Positions 25,555 through 34,872 of a stretch of DNA of 64,000 nucleotides are shown here, piece by piece. The translations under genes and the position numbers were made by a program. Origin of the DNA: Tepidifontimicrobium sp964437095 (GTDB lineage Bacteria > Sysuimicrobiota > Sysuimicrobiia > Sysuimicrobiales > Sysuimicrobiaceae); the NCBI GenBank assembly GCA_964437095.1, contig CAYTFH010000006.1, positions 58,173-122,172 on the forward strand, given 5' to 3'. Positions within the stretch are counted from its first letter, which is position 1, and every line of letters begins with the position of its first letter. Under the pieces are notes generated by a model. The model had not been told where the DNA came from, ran no database searches, and saw nothing but the letters and a program-made list of their open reading frames with translations.

Positions 25555-26612
25555 CAGGGTCCTTGAGCGGCGTCCGCAGGCAGCAGGTACACGCCCGCTT
25601 CCTCGAAGCGCAGCCGCACCTCCTGTCCCGCCGCCAGCCTCCAATCTGCCCGGTACGGCCTCATGGCCAACACCTCGCCCGCAGGGGTGTCCAGCAGGTA
25701 CTCCGTGGTCATGCCCATGAAGAACGCGCTGCGCACCACCCCGGGAAGCCCGACCCCGTCCCGGGCCACCTCCACCGCCTCCGGCCGCACCATCAAGGTC
25801 ACGGGCCCTTCGTCCACGCCCTCCTGCACGAAGGGAAAGCGGTAGCCGGCCACCTCCACGGCTCCGTCCCGGTAACGCGCGGGCAGCAGGTTGGCCTCCC
25901 CAATGAAGTCCGCCACGAAACGCGTTCGCGGCCTCCGGTACACCTCCTCCGGGGTGCCCACCTGCTCCACCCGCCCCTGGTTCATCACCACCACCACGTC
26001 CGAGAGGGCCAGGGCCTCCGCCTGGTCGTGGGTCACGTACAGGCTGGTGATCCCCAGCCGCCGCTGCAGCATGCGGATCTCCGCCCGCACCCGCCGGCGC
26101 AGCTTGGCGTCCAGGTTGCTCAGGGGCTCGTCGAACAGGAGCACCCGGGGCTGCATCACCAACGCCCGTGCCAGGGCCACCCTCTGCTGCTGGCCGCCGC
26201 TGAGCTGGGCCGGGTAGCGGTCTGCGGTCTCCGGTAGGCCCACCAGCTCCAGCGCGTCCAAAGTCCGCCGCCGCACCTCCGCCGCGGGCAGCCGGAGCAC
26301 CCGCAGCCCGTACGCCACGTTCTCGAAGACGGTGAGGTGGGGAAAGAGAGCGTAGTTCTGGAACACCATGGTGACCCCGCGCCGGGCCGCGGGCAGGTCG
26401 GTGACGTCCTCCCCTCCGATCCACACCCGCCCTGCGGTGGGCTGCTCGAGCCCCGCCACGATCCGCAGGGTGGTGGTCTTGCCGCAGCCCGAGGGCCCCA
26501 GGAGGGTGACCAGGCGGCCGGGCGGGACCTCCAGGTCCACGGAGTCCACCGCCACCACGGCGCCGAAGCGCTTGGTCACACCCACCAGACGGACCGGTAC
26601 ACCCTCTGCCAT
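25554..26612 (-). CDS. ABC transporter ATP-binding protein (PotA/FbpC-like)
   Basis: A 352-residue ATPase. Walker A GPSGCGKTTT (residues ~39-48), Q-loop FQNYALFPHL, signature LSGGQQQRVALARAL and Walker B VLLFDEPLSNLDAKLR are all intact, and a TOBE-type C-terminal domain covers residues ~270-350. This is the class that drives uptake of iron(III), polyamines or 2-aminoethylphosphonate with two-domain permeases. It follows the permease gene by four bases and overlaps the oxidoreductase gene. Confidence 0.85.
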   Translation of the reverse strand: MAEGVPVRLVGVTKRFGAVVAVDSVDLEVPPGRLVTLLGPSGCGKTTTLRIVAGLEQPTAGRVWIGGEDVTDLPAARRGVTMVFQNYALFPHLTVFENVAYGLRVLRLPAAEVRRRTLDALELVGLPETADRYPAQLSGGQQQRVALARALVMQPRVLLFDEPLSNLDAKLRRRVRAEIRMLQRRLGITSLYVTHDQAEALALSDVVVVMNQGRVEQVGTPEEVYRRPRTRFVADFIGEANLLPARYRDGAVEVAGYRFPFVQEGVDEGPVTLMVRPEAVEVARDGVGLPGVVRSAFFMGMTTEYLLDTPAGEVLAMRPYRADWRLAAGQEVRLRFEEAGVYLLPADAAQGP

Positions 26613-26616
26613 GGCC

Positions 26617-28836
26617 TCACCCGACCGCCAGGGAGGCGGCGCGCGGGTCCAGGCGCCTGTTCAGGGCCTGCAGGCCCACCACCACCGCCACCAGGAACAA
26701 CGTGAGCACCGAGGCCAGGGCTGCCCCGCGGCCCTGGCTCCCGTACTCCAGGTACGACAGGATCTGGGTGGTGGCCAGGTTGTGCTGGGGCGTGATGAGG
26801 AAGATCACCTGGCTCACCGCGGTCATGGCCCGCACGAAGCTGAACACCAACCCCGACAGCAGGGCCGACCGGCTCAGGGGAGCCACCACCCGCCGCAGGG
26901 TCGTACTGGCCCCCGCCCGGAGCACCGTGCTGGCCTCCTCCAACGACCGGTCGATCTGCTCCAACGCCGCCACCGCGGCCCGGATGGCCACCGGCATGTT
27001 GCGGAACACGAAGGCCAGCACGATCACGAGCTCCGTACCCGTGAGCAACAGCGGCCCTTGGTTGAAGGCCAGCACGTAGCCGATCCCCATGACCGTGCCC
27101 GGGGTGGCGAAGGACAGCATGGAGCTGAACTCCAACGCCCGCCGGCCCGGGAAGGACACCCGGTTCACCAGGTAGCCGATGAGGAACCCCACCACCACGG
27201 AGGGCACCGCCGCGTACGCGGACAGGCGCACCGTGGTCCGCAGGACCTGCCAGCCCTGCGGGTGCAGGTCCTGCAGGTGGCGCAGGGTGAACGTGTAGTC
27301 GAAGCCCCACAGCCGGGTCACCGCCCCCACGAACACGGAGCCGTACAGCAGGACCACGAGGAGCATCCACACCACGAACCCTCCGGAGGCCGCCCAGTCC
27401 AGCCACGCGGGCAGCGGCTGGGGGCGGGCGCCCGTGGGCCGGCCGGTGACGGTCACGTAGAAGGCCCGACCCACCCACCGTTGCTGGAGGACGAACACGG
27501 TCAGCGTCAGGGCCAGGAGCACCACCCCGTAGCTGGCGGCCTCGTGGGGGTTGTAACGGCCCACGATGGCGAAGAACACCTCCGTGGCCAAAAACGGCTT
27601 CCCCCCGCCCACCACGATGGGGTTGGCGAAGTCCGCCAGGCTCTCGATGGCCACCAGCAGAAAGGCGTTGGCCAGCCCGGGCCGCGCCAGAGGCCACGTC
27701 ACGGTCCGGAGGAGGTAGGCGGGGGACGCTCCGAGGGTCTGCGCCGCCTCCTCCAGGCTGGCGTCCAAGGCCCGCACCACGCCCACCAGCACCAGGTACG
27801 CGATGGGGGTGTAGGCCAGGACCTGCGCGATGGCCACCCCCAGGGGGCCGAAGAACACGTCCGTGGACAGGCCCAACAGCCGGTACGTGACGAACCCCCG
27901 ACGGCCGAACAGGTACAGCATGGCGATCCCCAGGACGAAGGGCGGGGTGATGATGGGCAGGACAGACAGCGGCCCCATGAGCTTGTGGGTGGGTAGCCGC
28001 GAACGCTCCGACACCAGGGCGAACACAAAGCCCAGGGCGGTGGACACCGCCCCCACTACCACCGCCAGCAGCACGCTGTTCCGGAAGGCGCCAAAGCCCA
28101 TGTACAGGGCCAGCAGCACCGCACTCCCCGAGCCCGCAACGGCCGTCGTTCGTACCACCTCCGTCCGCCGTCCCGCAGCCCACAGGACCACCGCGGTCAC
28201 CGCGGCCACGGCAGCTCCCGCCGCCACCGCAAGGGCGAGCTCGTTGCGAGGCGTACCGGGGTGGTCCAAAGCCAGGAAGGCGGACGACGTGAGGGTCTTC
28301 CACAGCACCTGAGGATCGAAGCGGCCCCCGACCCAGACGCTGGCCACCACCACGGACGCCAGGGGCAGCAGGATGAACACCACCACGAACGCGGCCACCC
28401 ACAGCACCGCGGCGGACAGGGTGGGGTCCACGAACCACCAGCCCGAGGCGGACAGGCCCATGCCCAGAAGGGTCAAAAGCCCCAAAACGGCCACCACCGC
28501 CCCCGGCCCCAGGGGCGCGCCGCGGACGGCCACCAGCCCGCACGACAGGGCCGCCCCCACACCGCCCAAGGCAGCGAGTACCGCCCCCCGTCTGCGTTCG
28601 GGTGCGGGCCACACGGCGGTGAGCAACGCCAGGGCCGTCAGGACGAGCACCACCGCGGCCAGGGGCGAGTCCGCTGCCATCCGGAGGCCCGTGGAGTCCG
28701 GGAGCCAGGAACCCAGGTCCCGGCCGGCCCGGTTCCAAGGCAACAGGGCCGCTCCGGCCAGGGTCGCGCCGGCCCAGGACGCGGCCGCGACCTGGGCCGG
28801 CGCCCGCACCTGAGGTACTGCGAGGGCGCGCGCCAC
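26617..28836 (-). CDS. Fused two-domain ABC permease (iron/AEP type)
   Basis: A 739-residue membrane protein with about 14-16 hydrophobic segments. It contains two BPD_transp_1 permease domains, each with an EAA-type cytoplasmic loop (LDASLEEAAQTLGASPAYLL near residue 370 and IDRSLEEASTVLRAGASTTL near 635). An extra N-terminal bundle of about four hydrophobic segments precedes the first domain, longer than usual for FbpB-like proteins (about 520-560 residues). It forms the channel for the substrate brought by the binding protein encoded seven bases upstream. Confidence 0.85.
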   Translation of the reverse strand: MARALAVPQVRAPAQVAAASWAGATLAGAALLPWNRAGRDLGSWLPDSTGLRMAADSPLAAVVLVLTALALLTAVWPAPERRRGAVLAALGGVGAALSCGLVAVRGAPLGPGAVVAVLGLLTLLGMGLSASGWWFVDPTLSAAVLWVAAFVVVFILLPLASVVVASVWVGGRFDPQVLWKTLTSSAFLALDHPGTPRNELALAVAAGAAVAAVTAVVLWAAGRRTEVVRTTAVAGSGSAVLLALYMGFGAFRNSVLLAVVVGAVSTALGFVFALVSERSRLPTHKLMGPLSVLPIITPPFVLGIAMLYLFGRRGFVTYRLLGLSTDVFFGPLGVAIAQVLAYTPIAYLVLVGVVRALDASLEEAAQTLGASPAYLLRTVTWPLARPGLANAFLLVAIESLADFANPIVVGGGKPFLATEVFFAIVGRYNPHEAASYGVVLLALTLTVFVLQQRWVGRAFYVTVTGRPTGARPQPLPAWLDWAASGGFVVWMLLVVLLYGSVFVGAVTRLWGFDYTFTLRHLQDLHPQGWQVLRTTVRLSAYAAVPSVVVGFLIGYLVNRVSFPGRRALEFSSMLSFATPGTVMGIGYVLAFNQGPLLLTGTELVIVLAFVFRNMPVAIRAAVAALEQIDRSLEEASTVLRAGASTTLRRVVAPLSRSALLSGLVFSFVRAMTAVSQVIFLITPQHNLATTQILSYLEYGSQGRGAALASVLTLFLVAVVVGLQALNRRLDPRAASLAVG

Positions 28837-28843
28837 CTCTTCC

Positions 28844-29869
28844 CTACTTCGGTAGCGGGAAGACCTCCTCCGTCCAGCGCTTCACCAGACGGTCCCGCAC
28901 CGCGGCGCTCCCGTACTTCACGAAGTCGTACTTAATGACCCGGAACGCCTCAAAGCGCGGCGCCACGGGCGGAATGGGGGTCTTACTGTTGGACGGGATC
29001 TGGTAGGACTGTCCCTTCTCCGGTCCCAGCTTCTGCGCCTCCGGGGTCAGGGCCCACTCGATGAAGGTAATGGCCGCGGCCCGGTTGGGAGCGCCCTTGA
29101 CCAGGCTCAGGCCTCCGATCTCGTACCCGGTCCCGTCGCGGGGCGCGCCGTAGCTGATGGGGAAGCCCTTCAGGACCTGGTCCACGGCGTCGTGGATGAA
29201 GGTGACGCCCACGGCCACCTCGCCCCGGCCCGTGAGCTGTCCGGGAGCCGCGCCGCTGCGGGTGTACTCCGCCACGTTGCGGTGGATCTGCTTGAGCAGG
29301 TCGAAGGCCTGACGCTCACCGTACAGCTGCACCAGGGTCGCCAGCATGGTGTAGCCCGTGCCGGAGGTGTTGGGGTTCGGGTAGGCCACCAACCCCCGCA
29401 ACCGGGGGTCTGCTAGGTCCTTCCACGTGCGCGGGACCGGGGCGTTCCGCTCCCGCAGGACCCGCTCGTTGAGGGCCCAGCCCAGGATCCCCGCGTACAG
29501 GGGGATGTACTTGCCCGCCACGGCTTCCCGCAGCTCCGGCCTCAGGTCCTGCCAGCTGCGGGGCCGGTAGGCCTCCGTGAGGCCCCCCTCGAAGGCCACC
29601 ATGTGGGGGTCCCCGGTCCCCCCGAACCACACGTCGAAGGTGGGGTTGCGGCGCTCCGCCCGCAGCCGCGCCAGACCCTCTCCGGAGCTCAACCGCACGT
29701 AGTCCAGGGCGATCCCCGTGGCCTTGGGGAACTCCTCCTTGATGGCGTCGCACCACGCGGGGTTCGGGCTGCACAGCACCACCACCCGCTGCGCCGGGCC
29801 TGCACCCGAGGCCGCGGGCAGCACCAGCATTAGACCGAGCAGCACCAGCCACCCTCTCCGCACGTCCAT
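28844..29869 (-). CDS. ABC transporter substrate-binding protein
   Basis: A 341-residue secreted binding protein of the class II (FutA/PhnS-like) fold. The signal peptide has the core WLVLLGLMLVLPAASGAG. The mature start RVVVLCSPNP and the block DVWFGGTGDPHMVAFEGG are typical of iron(III)/2-aminoethylphosphonate/spermidine-type receptors. The ATG at 29869 is used; GTG at 29863, with AAGGAGG at better spacing, is an alternative and gives a slightly shorter signal peptide. The classical tyrosine cluster of ferric-ion receptors is not evident, which favours an organic ligand and suits the oxidase in the operon. Confidence 0.8.
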   Translation of the reverse strand: MDVRRGWLVLLGLMLVLPAASGAGPAQRVVVLCSPNPAWCDAIKEEFPKATGIALDYVRLSSGEGLARLRAERRNPTFDVWFGGTGDPHMVAFEGGLTEAYRPRSWQDLRPELREAVAGKYIPLYAGILGWALNERVLRERNAPVPRTWKDLADPRLRGLVAYPNPNTSGTGYTMLATLVQLYGERQAFDLLKQIHRNVAEYTRSGAAPGQLTGRGEVAVGVTFIHDAVDQVLKGFPISYGAPRDGTGYEIGGLSLVKGAPNRAAAITFIEWALTPEAQKLGPEKGQSYQIPSNSKTPIPPVAPRFEAFRVIKYDFVKYGSAAVRDRLVKRWTEEVFPLPK

Positions 29870-29950
29870 CCCTCCTTCCTTCGCGTATCCTCCCGGTGGA
29901 AGCTTACCCCGTGGCCACGCGTACTGCCTCGTGTCATTCCCCACGGACCC

Positions 29951-30769
29951 TCAGTCCCCTCCCGGCGCGAAGAACCGATCCACCACCTCCGCCACCGCCT
30001 CCCCGGGCCCTGCCCGGGTGACGTAGCCCGCCACCTCCACCAGCGCGGGGTGGGCGCCCGCCACCGCCACCCCCAGCCCGGCCGCCTGCAGCATCTCCAG
30101 GTCGTTCGGGTTGTCGCCCACCGCCACCACCTCCTCCGGCCGCACACCGAGGGCCGCGCACACGGTCCGCAAGGCGCTGCCCTTGGAGACCCCCGGCGGC
30201 AGAAGCTCCAGGAAGTCGCGTTCCGAGAACACCCGGCGGACCGCGGGGGCCCGGACCGCCAGCTGCCCGTCCAGGGCGGCCAGCCGCGCGGGCTCGCCCA
30301 CCACCAGGACCTTCACCGGCTCCTGAGGGAGCGAATCCACGAACTCCACCAGGTCTCCCACCTCCTCCGCCACGATGCCGTCGCGCTCCAGGTACGCCCG
30401 GCTCAGCGCGTCCTGGCGATCCACGTACACCCGCTCGTCCGCGAACAGGTGAGGACGCACGTCCGGGAACTCCCGCACCACCCGGAGGGCCGCCCGCAGC
30501 CCTTCCCGGTCCAACGTGCGGCGCTCCAGGACCCGGTCCGAAGAGAAGTCGTACACCACCGCGCCGTTGTACAGCACCACCGGGCTGTCCGCCCCCACCG
30601 CCTCCACGTACGGGCGCACGGACTTCCACATCCGCCCTGTGGCCAGCACCACCCGCGCACCCCGGCCCTGGGCCCGCCGCACCGCCTCGCGGACCGAGGG
30701 CGGGACCCGCCGGTCCCGCGGCAGCAGGGTACCGTCCACGTCGGTCATCAGGACGCGGTAGCGCGCCAC
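29951..30769 (-). CDS. HAD-superfamily hydrolase, Cof type
   Basis: A 272-residue phosphatase of the Cof-type (IIB cap) HAD family. Motif I DVDGTLLP starts at residue 10, motif II is LATGR, the lysine of motif III is in VSKGSAL and motif IV is VGDNPNDLEML. Such enzymes dephosphorylate sugar phosphates or cofactors in the cytosol; the substrate is unknown. It lies at the 3' end of the inositol cluster and may act on a sugar phosphate, but it may equally be unrelated. GTG follows TAGGGGGC. Confidence 0.8.
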   Translation of the reverse strand: MARYRVLMTDVDGTLLPRDRRVPPSVREAVRRAQGRGARVVLATGRMWKSVRPYVEAVGADSPVVLYNGAVVYDFSSDRVLERRTLDREGLRAALRVVREFPDVRPHLFADERVYVDRQDALSRAYLERDGIVAEEVGDLVEFVDSLPQEPVKVLVVGEPARLAALDGQLAVRAPAVRRVFSERDFLELLPPGVSKGSALRTVCAALGVRPEEVVAVGDNPNDLEMLQAAGLGVAVAGAHPALVEVAGYVTRAGPGEAVAEVVDRFFAPGGD

Positions 30770-30788
30770 GCCCCCTACCTACCCGTCC

Positions 30789-30800
30789 GCCGTTAACGGC
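30789..30800. promoter_or_regulatory. 12-bp perfect palindrome
   Basis: GCCGTTAACGGC sits between the stop of the isomerase-like gene and the HAD gene, 20 bases before the HAD start. CATAAC at 30808-30803 (minus strand) is a weak -10 just upstream of it. It could be an operator; no protein can be named. Confidence 0.3.
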
Positions 30801-30803
30801 GTG

Positions 30804-31763
30804 TTATGGTTGGGCCGGCGGGTCGCTCCGGGGCAGACACCCCCGGAGCAACTCCACGGACCGCGTCACGCCGTCCACCGGGTCCAAGAAGGGGTCCTCG
30901 TGCTCCACGCTCAGCGCTCCCCGGTAGCCGGCCCGGTGCAGGGCGTCCACGAACTTCGCCCAGAAGGACGCGTCGTGGCCGAGGCCCAGGGTGCGGAAGG
31001 CCCACGGGCCGTCGGACGGCGGCCAGGCCGTGGGGAGCTGCAGGACCCCGTCCCGCCGGACCCGCAGTTCGTCCACGCGCGTGTCCTTGGCGTGCACGTG
31101 GAAGATGGCGTCCCCCAGCCGCTCCACGGCCCACAGCACGTCCACCCCCTGCCAGAACAGGTGGCTGGGGTCCAGGTTGGCTCCCACCACAGGACCCACC
31201 GCCTCCCGGAGGCGCAGCAGGGCGGCTGGGTTGTACACGCACTGCCCGGGGTGCATCTCCACCGCGATGCGCCGGACCCCACACCGTTGTGCCCACTCCG
31301 CCATCTCCCGCCAGAATGGCACTACGCGCTCCCGCCACTGCCAGTCCACCACCTCGAGGAACTCCAGGGGCCAACCGGTGACGATCCAGTTGGCCATACT
31401 CCCGCCGCCCGGCCCGCCGGGGCACCCCGACATGGTCACCACGGTGTCCACCTCCAGCAGCCCTGCCAGCTGGATGGTGTCCCGGACCACCCGGGCGTGC
31501 TGCTCCCCCACCTCCGGGCGAGGGTGCAGGGGGTTCCCGCTGCAGTTCAGGGCGCTGATCACCAGGCTGTGGTCCCGGAGCTCCCGCAGCAGGCGTTTGC
31601 GCGCTCCCCCGTCCCGCAGGAGTTCTTGCAGGTCCAGGTGAGGGGCGGGGGAGAAGTTCCCCGTGCCGAGTTCCACGGAACGCATCCCCCACCGCGCGCA
31701 CCGCTCGAACACCCGCTGCCGCGGTTCGTGCCGCAGGCTATCCGTCATCAGCCCGATCCACAC
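30804..31763 (-). CDS. Sugar phosphate isomerase/epimerase-like TIM-barrel protein
   Basis: A 319-residue protein of the xylose-isomerase-like AP endonuclease 2 fold. Metal-ligand blocks include AVEMHPGQCVYN (residues ~166-177), GANLDPSHLFWQG (~193-205), FHVHAKDT and the closing LSVEHEDP. The family includes inosose isomerases/dehydratases (IolI, IolE, IolH). Lying at the end of the iol operon next to iolG, a role as an inosose-handling isomerase is plausible but not provable from sequence. Start is a GTG preceded by GGGAGGACC. Confidence 0.75.
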   Translation of the reverse strand: MWIGLMTDSLRHEPRQRVFERCARWGMRSVELGTGNFSPAPHLDLQELLRDGGARKRLLRELRDHSLVISALNCSGNPLHPRPEVGEQHARVVRDTIQLAGLLEVDTVVTMSGCPGGPGGGSMANWIVTGWPLEFLEVVDWQWRERVVPFWREMAEWAQRCGVRRIAVEMHPGQCVYNPAALLRLREAVGPVVGANLDPSHLFWQGVDVLWAVERLGDAIFHVHAKDTRVDELRVRRDGVLQLPTAWPPSDGPWAFRTLGLGHDASFWAKFVDALHRAGYRGALSVEHEDPFLDPVDGVTRSVELLRGCLPRSDPPAQP

Positions 31764-31785
31764 GGGGTCCTCCCGTCCCGGGCCG

Positions 31786-32823
31786 CTACCGGGACGCGTC
31801 CTCGTACAGGGGCGGGGGAGTTTCCACGGCCAGCCGGACGGGCCTGGCCGTGGCGAGGCAGTCCGCGCACGCCTCCGCGAGCCGCAGCGACACGTACCCG
31901 TCCCACGCGTGTGGCCACGGCCGGCCGCTCCGGAGGTTGGCCACCCAGGCCACCGCCTCCGCGGCGTAGGCGTGGTCGAACCGCTCCAGCCAGTCGGCAG
32001 GTACCCGCGTGCCGCACCGGCCCGATGAGCGCACCACGACCCCGCCGGGCAGTCCCGCGGTGAGGGAGCCGCGGTCCCCGCAGACCTCCACCCCCACCTC
32101 GTACCCGTACGCGGCGGAGAGGTTCAGTTCCACCAGCGCCAGGGCACCGTCCCGGAGCCCCAGCTGGATCAGCTGGAGGTCGTAGATTCCGGGGCCCAGG
32201 GAAGGGTCCACGGAGCAACCCACCACGGAGTGCACCACCTCCACCTCCTGGCCTGAAAGCCAGCGGATCTCGTCCAGGTCGTGGATGGCGGCGTTCACCA
32301 ACACCGCGGCGTTGTTGTCCGGAGAGAAGGACGCCCGCACGTTGCGGTGCCACAACCGGTACAGGAAGGGCCGGCCCACCGCGCCCTCCCCGAGGGCCTG
32401 CCGGAGCCTCCGGAACTCCCCGTCGTACCTCCGCTGGAAGCCGACCTGCACCAAGCGTCGCCCCGCCGCCACCTCGCGGTCCACGATGGCGCGCGCCTCC
32501 TCCGCGCGGGTGGCCAGGGGCTTTTCGCAGAACACGGGCTTTCCGGCTTCCACGCACGCCAGGACGTAGCCCGCGTGGGTGGGGTCGGGGCTGGCCACCA
32601 CCACCGCGTCCACCTCCGGGTGGGCCACGAGCTCCCGGCCGTCCTGGAACACCCGGGCCCCGCCGCACTCCGCGGCCAGCTTCTCCGCCCGCTGCACGTC
32701 GGCGTCCGCCACCGCCACCACGCGCACCGCGTCTGCGCTCCGCAGGAGGTTGCGGGCGTGGCGGGCGCCCATCCCTCCGGCTCCCACCACGCCCACCCGC
32801 AGCACCGGGCCCGACTCCCTCAC
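31786..32823 (-). CDS. iolG: Inositol 2-dehydrogenase-like Gfo/Idh/MocA oxidoreductase
   Basis: A 345-residue NAD-dependent dehydrogenase. The Rossmann motif VGVVGAGGMGARHARNL starts near residue 10, the conserved EKP lysine lies in VFCEKPLATRAEE (~98), and the catalytic block AAIHDLDEIRWL (~180) carries the histidine typical of myo-inositol dehydrogenases. It would oxidise myo-inositol to scyllo-inosose, the first step of the pathway encoded around it. The position within the iol cluster supports the call. Start is a GTG; GTG at 32805 is an alternative. Confidence 0.75.
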   Translation of the reverse strand: MRESGPVLRVGVVGAGGMGARHARNLLRSADAVRVVAVADADVQRAEKLAAECGGARVFQDGRELVAHPEVDAVVVASPDPTHAGYVLACVEAGKPVFCEKPLATRAEEARAIVDREVAAGRRLVQVGFQRRYDGEFRRLRQALGEGAVGRPFLYRLWHRNVRASFSPDNNAAVLVNAAIHDLDEIRWLSGQEVEVVHSVVGCSVDPSLGPGIYDLQLIQLGLRDGALALVELNLSAAYGYEVGVEVCGDRGSLTAGLPGGVVVRSSGRCGTRVPADWLERFDHAYAAEAVAWVANLRSGRPWPHAWDGYVSLRLAEACADCLATARPVRLAVETPPPLYEDASR

Positions 32824-32841
32824 CTCAACCCCCTTGAAGGA

Positions 32842-33774
32842 TCACTTGGCGTACTGCGCCGCGTTCTGCTTGGTCACCAGGGTCGTCCCCGTGTCGATCC
32901 GCTTGGGCACGGACTGGCCCCGCAACACCTTGAGAGCGCTCTCCACCCCGAACTTACCCATGTTGTACGGGTTCTGCGCCACGCTGGCGGCCAGCTCACC
33001 GCGGAGGATGGCCTGGGCCGCCTCCGGGATGGCGTCGAAGCCCACGATCAGCACCTGCCCCGTCTTGCCCCGGGCCTTCACCGCCTCCGCCGCTCCCAGG
33101 GCCATCAGGTCGTTGGCCGCGAAGACCCCCTTGACGTTGGGCCTGCGGGTCAGGATGTCCTCCATCACCTGCTGGCCCAGGGCCCGGTCGCTGTTCGCGG
33201 GCAGTTCCGCCACGATCTGCAGGCCGCAACGTCGCATGGTGTCCCGGGCTCCCTCCACCCTCGCCCGGATGCTCTGCGTGGTCATCACCCCGGTGATGAT
33301 GGCTACCTCCCCGCGTCCCTTCAGCTGGTCGCACAGGAACTTTCCGCCCAGCGCGCCTCCCGCCCGGTTGTCGGTGCCGATGAAGGTCACCTTGTGCGGC
33401 CAAGTCCCATCGGTGTCCACGAACAGCACGGGGATCTTCCGAGCCCGAGCCTTGTCGAAGGTGCTGTTCAGAGCGCTCACATCCGTGGGGGCCACCACGA
33501 TGGCGTTCACGCGCTTGGCGATCTGGTCTTCGATCTGGGCGATCTGCGCCTGCACATCCGTTTCCGCCGGCGGCGCCAGCACCACCAAGTTCACCCCCAG
33601 GGCTTTGGCCGCGTCCCGGGCACCCCGCTCCACCGCCGCCCAGAAGGGGTTTCCGGAACCCGGTCCCTTCATGCTCAGGAGGATGGTGTACGTTCCGCCC
33701 GCCTCGCTCCCGGAGGCCGCCAGCCCGAACAGCACTCCCACCAACAGCATTACGAGGAACGCCCGACGCTTCAT
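32842..33774 (-). CDS. Sugar/inositol ABC transporter substrate-binding protein
   Basis: A 310-residue periplasmic-binding-protein type I (RbsB/IatA-like) receptor. The signal peptide (FLVMLLVGVLFGLAASGSEA) is followed by the first lobe with GPGSGNPFWAAVERGA and later KGVFAANDLMALGAAEA. It should bind a monosaccharide or cyclitol; from context, myo-inositol. ATG has GAGAGGA upstream. It is the third component of the ABC importer, behind the ATPase and permease genes. Confidence 0.85.
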   Translation of the reverse strand: MKRRAFLVMLLVGVLFGLAASGSEAGGTYTILLSMKGPGSGNPFWAAVERGARDAAKALGVNLVVLAPPAETDVQAQIAQIEDQIAKRVNAIVVAPTDVSALNSTFDKARARKIPVLFVDTDGTWPHKVTFIGTDNRAGGALGGKFLCDQLKGRGEVAIITGVMTTQSIRARVEGARDTMRRCGLQIVAELPANSDRALGQQVMEDILTRRPNVKGVFAANDLMALGAAEAVKARGKTGQVLIVGFDAIPEAAQAILRGELAASVAQNPYNMGKFGVESALKVLRGQSVPKRIDTGTTLVTKQNAAQYAK

Positions 33775-33846
33775 GTCCTCTCACCCCTCCGACAGAGTTT
33801 GTCAGCCGCCATCCTCCCCGCCTGCACCCTCCGGCTCCCACCCCCT

Positions 33847-34872
33847 TTACGTCTCCGTCTGGCTCGCCCGACGCCGCAGCACGTCCACGTACACCGCCAG
33901 CAGGATGATCAACCCGATGAGCACCTGTTGCCAGAACACGGAGACGTTCATCAGGTTCAGCCCGTTGCGTACCAGGCCCATGATGACCGCTCCGAGGAAG
34001 ACGCCTCCCGGAGTCCCGCGGCCTCCGAAGAAGCTCGCACCGCCAATGATGACCGCCGCGATGCTGTCCAGCTCGGCCCCCAGACCCGCGGTGGGGTAGG
34101 CGGAGTTGACCCGGCCGGCCAGCAGAACCCCCGCCACACCCGCGAGGGCCCCGCACAACACGTACACCAGGACCAGCAGCCGTGCCACGTCGATGCCCGC
34201 GTACTGCGCCGCCTTGGGACTGCCCCCCACCGCGTAGATGTGGCGTCCCGTGGGAGTCCTCCGCATGAACGCTCCCACCGCCGCGTAGAGGGCCACCACC
34301 ACCAGGAACGACACGGGGAACGCGGTCGCCAGGCGGGTCCCCTCCAGCAGGACCACGTCCGCGGACCCCAGCCAACGGACCTCCGGGGTCAAGCCCGAGA
34401 TGGGGACCCCTCCGCTCAGCAGGTAGGTGGCCCCACGCGCCACGTTCAACGTGGCGAGGGTGGCGATGAAGGGGTGAGGCAAGTGCAGCCGGGTCAGGGC
34501 CAGGCCGTTAGCGGCGCCCACGGCGGCGCCCAAGAGGACGGCCGCGGGTAGGCTCACCACCGCGGGCCAGCCGGCCTTCACCAACAGGGCGAGCACCGTC
34601 ATGCACAGGCCCATCACGGAGCCCACACTCAAGTCGATGCCCGCCGTCGCCACCACCACGAACTGCCCCAGGGCCAAGACGGCATTGCTGCTGATCTGCC
34701 GGGCCACGTTCGTCAGGTTCTCGCGGGTCAGGAAGAACTGAGGCTGGAGGGCCGTCAGGACCGCCATGATGAGCAGGACCACGAGCAGCAGGTCCATGCG
34801 GCCCACCAGGGCCCTGGCGCGTTCCCACACCGGCCCGCGCCCCACGGCGCGCGGGTAGACCTCGAGGCTCAC
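33847..34872 (-). CDS. Sugar/inositol ABC transporter permease (RbsC family)
   Basis: A 341-residue membrane protein of the ribose-type permease family with about ten hydrophobic segments. Family blocks include AGIDLSVGSVMGLCMTVLAL (residues ~85-104) and the YAVGGSPKAAQYAGI loop (~215), where the ATPase docks. The GTG at 34872 overlaps the ATPase stop (GTGA). Together with the adjacent genes it forms an importer that in this context most likely carries myo-inositol. Confidence 0.85.
   Translation of the reverse strand: MSLEVYPRAVGRGPVWERARALVGRMDLLLVVLLIMAVLTALQPQFFLTRENLTNVARQISSNAVLALGQFVVVATAGIDLSVGSVMGLCMTVLALLVKAGWPAVVSLPAAVLLGAAVGAANGLALTRLHLPHPFIATLATLNVARGATYLLSGGVPISGLTPEVRWLGSADVVLLEGTRLATAFPVSFLVVVALYAAVGAFMRRTPTGRHIYAVGGSPKAAQYAGIDVARLLVLVYVLCGALAGVAGVLLAGRVNSAYPTAGLGAELDSIAAVIIGGASFFGGRGTPGGVFLGAVIMGLVRNGLNLMNVSVFWQQVLIGLIILLAVYVDVLRRRASQTET

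Noticed and set aside
26617..28836. Ferric-iron specificity of the ABC importer
   Set aside because: The permease and ATPase class alone does not fix the substrate, the receptor lacks an evident tyrosine cluster, and the operon ends with an amine oxidase; substrate left open.
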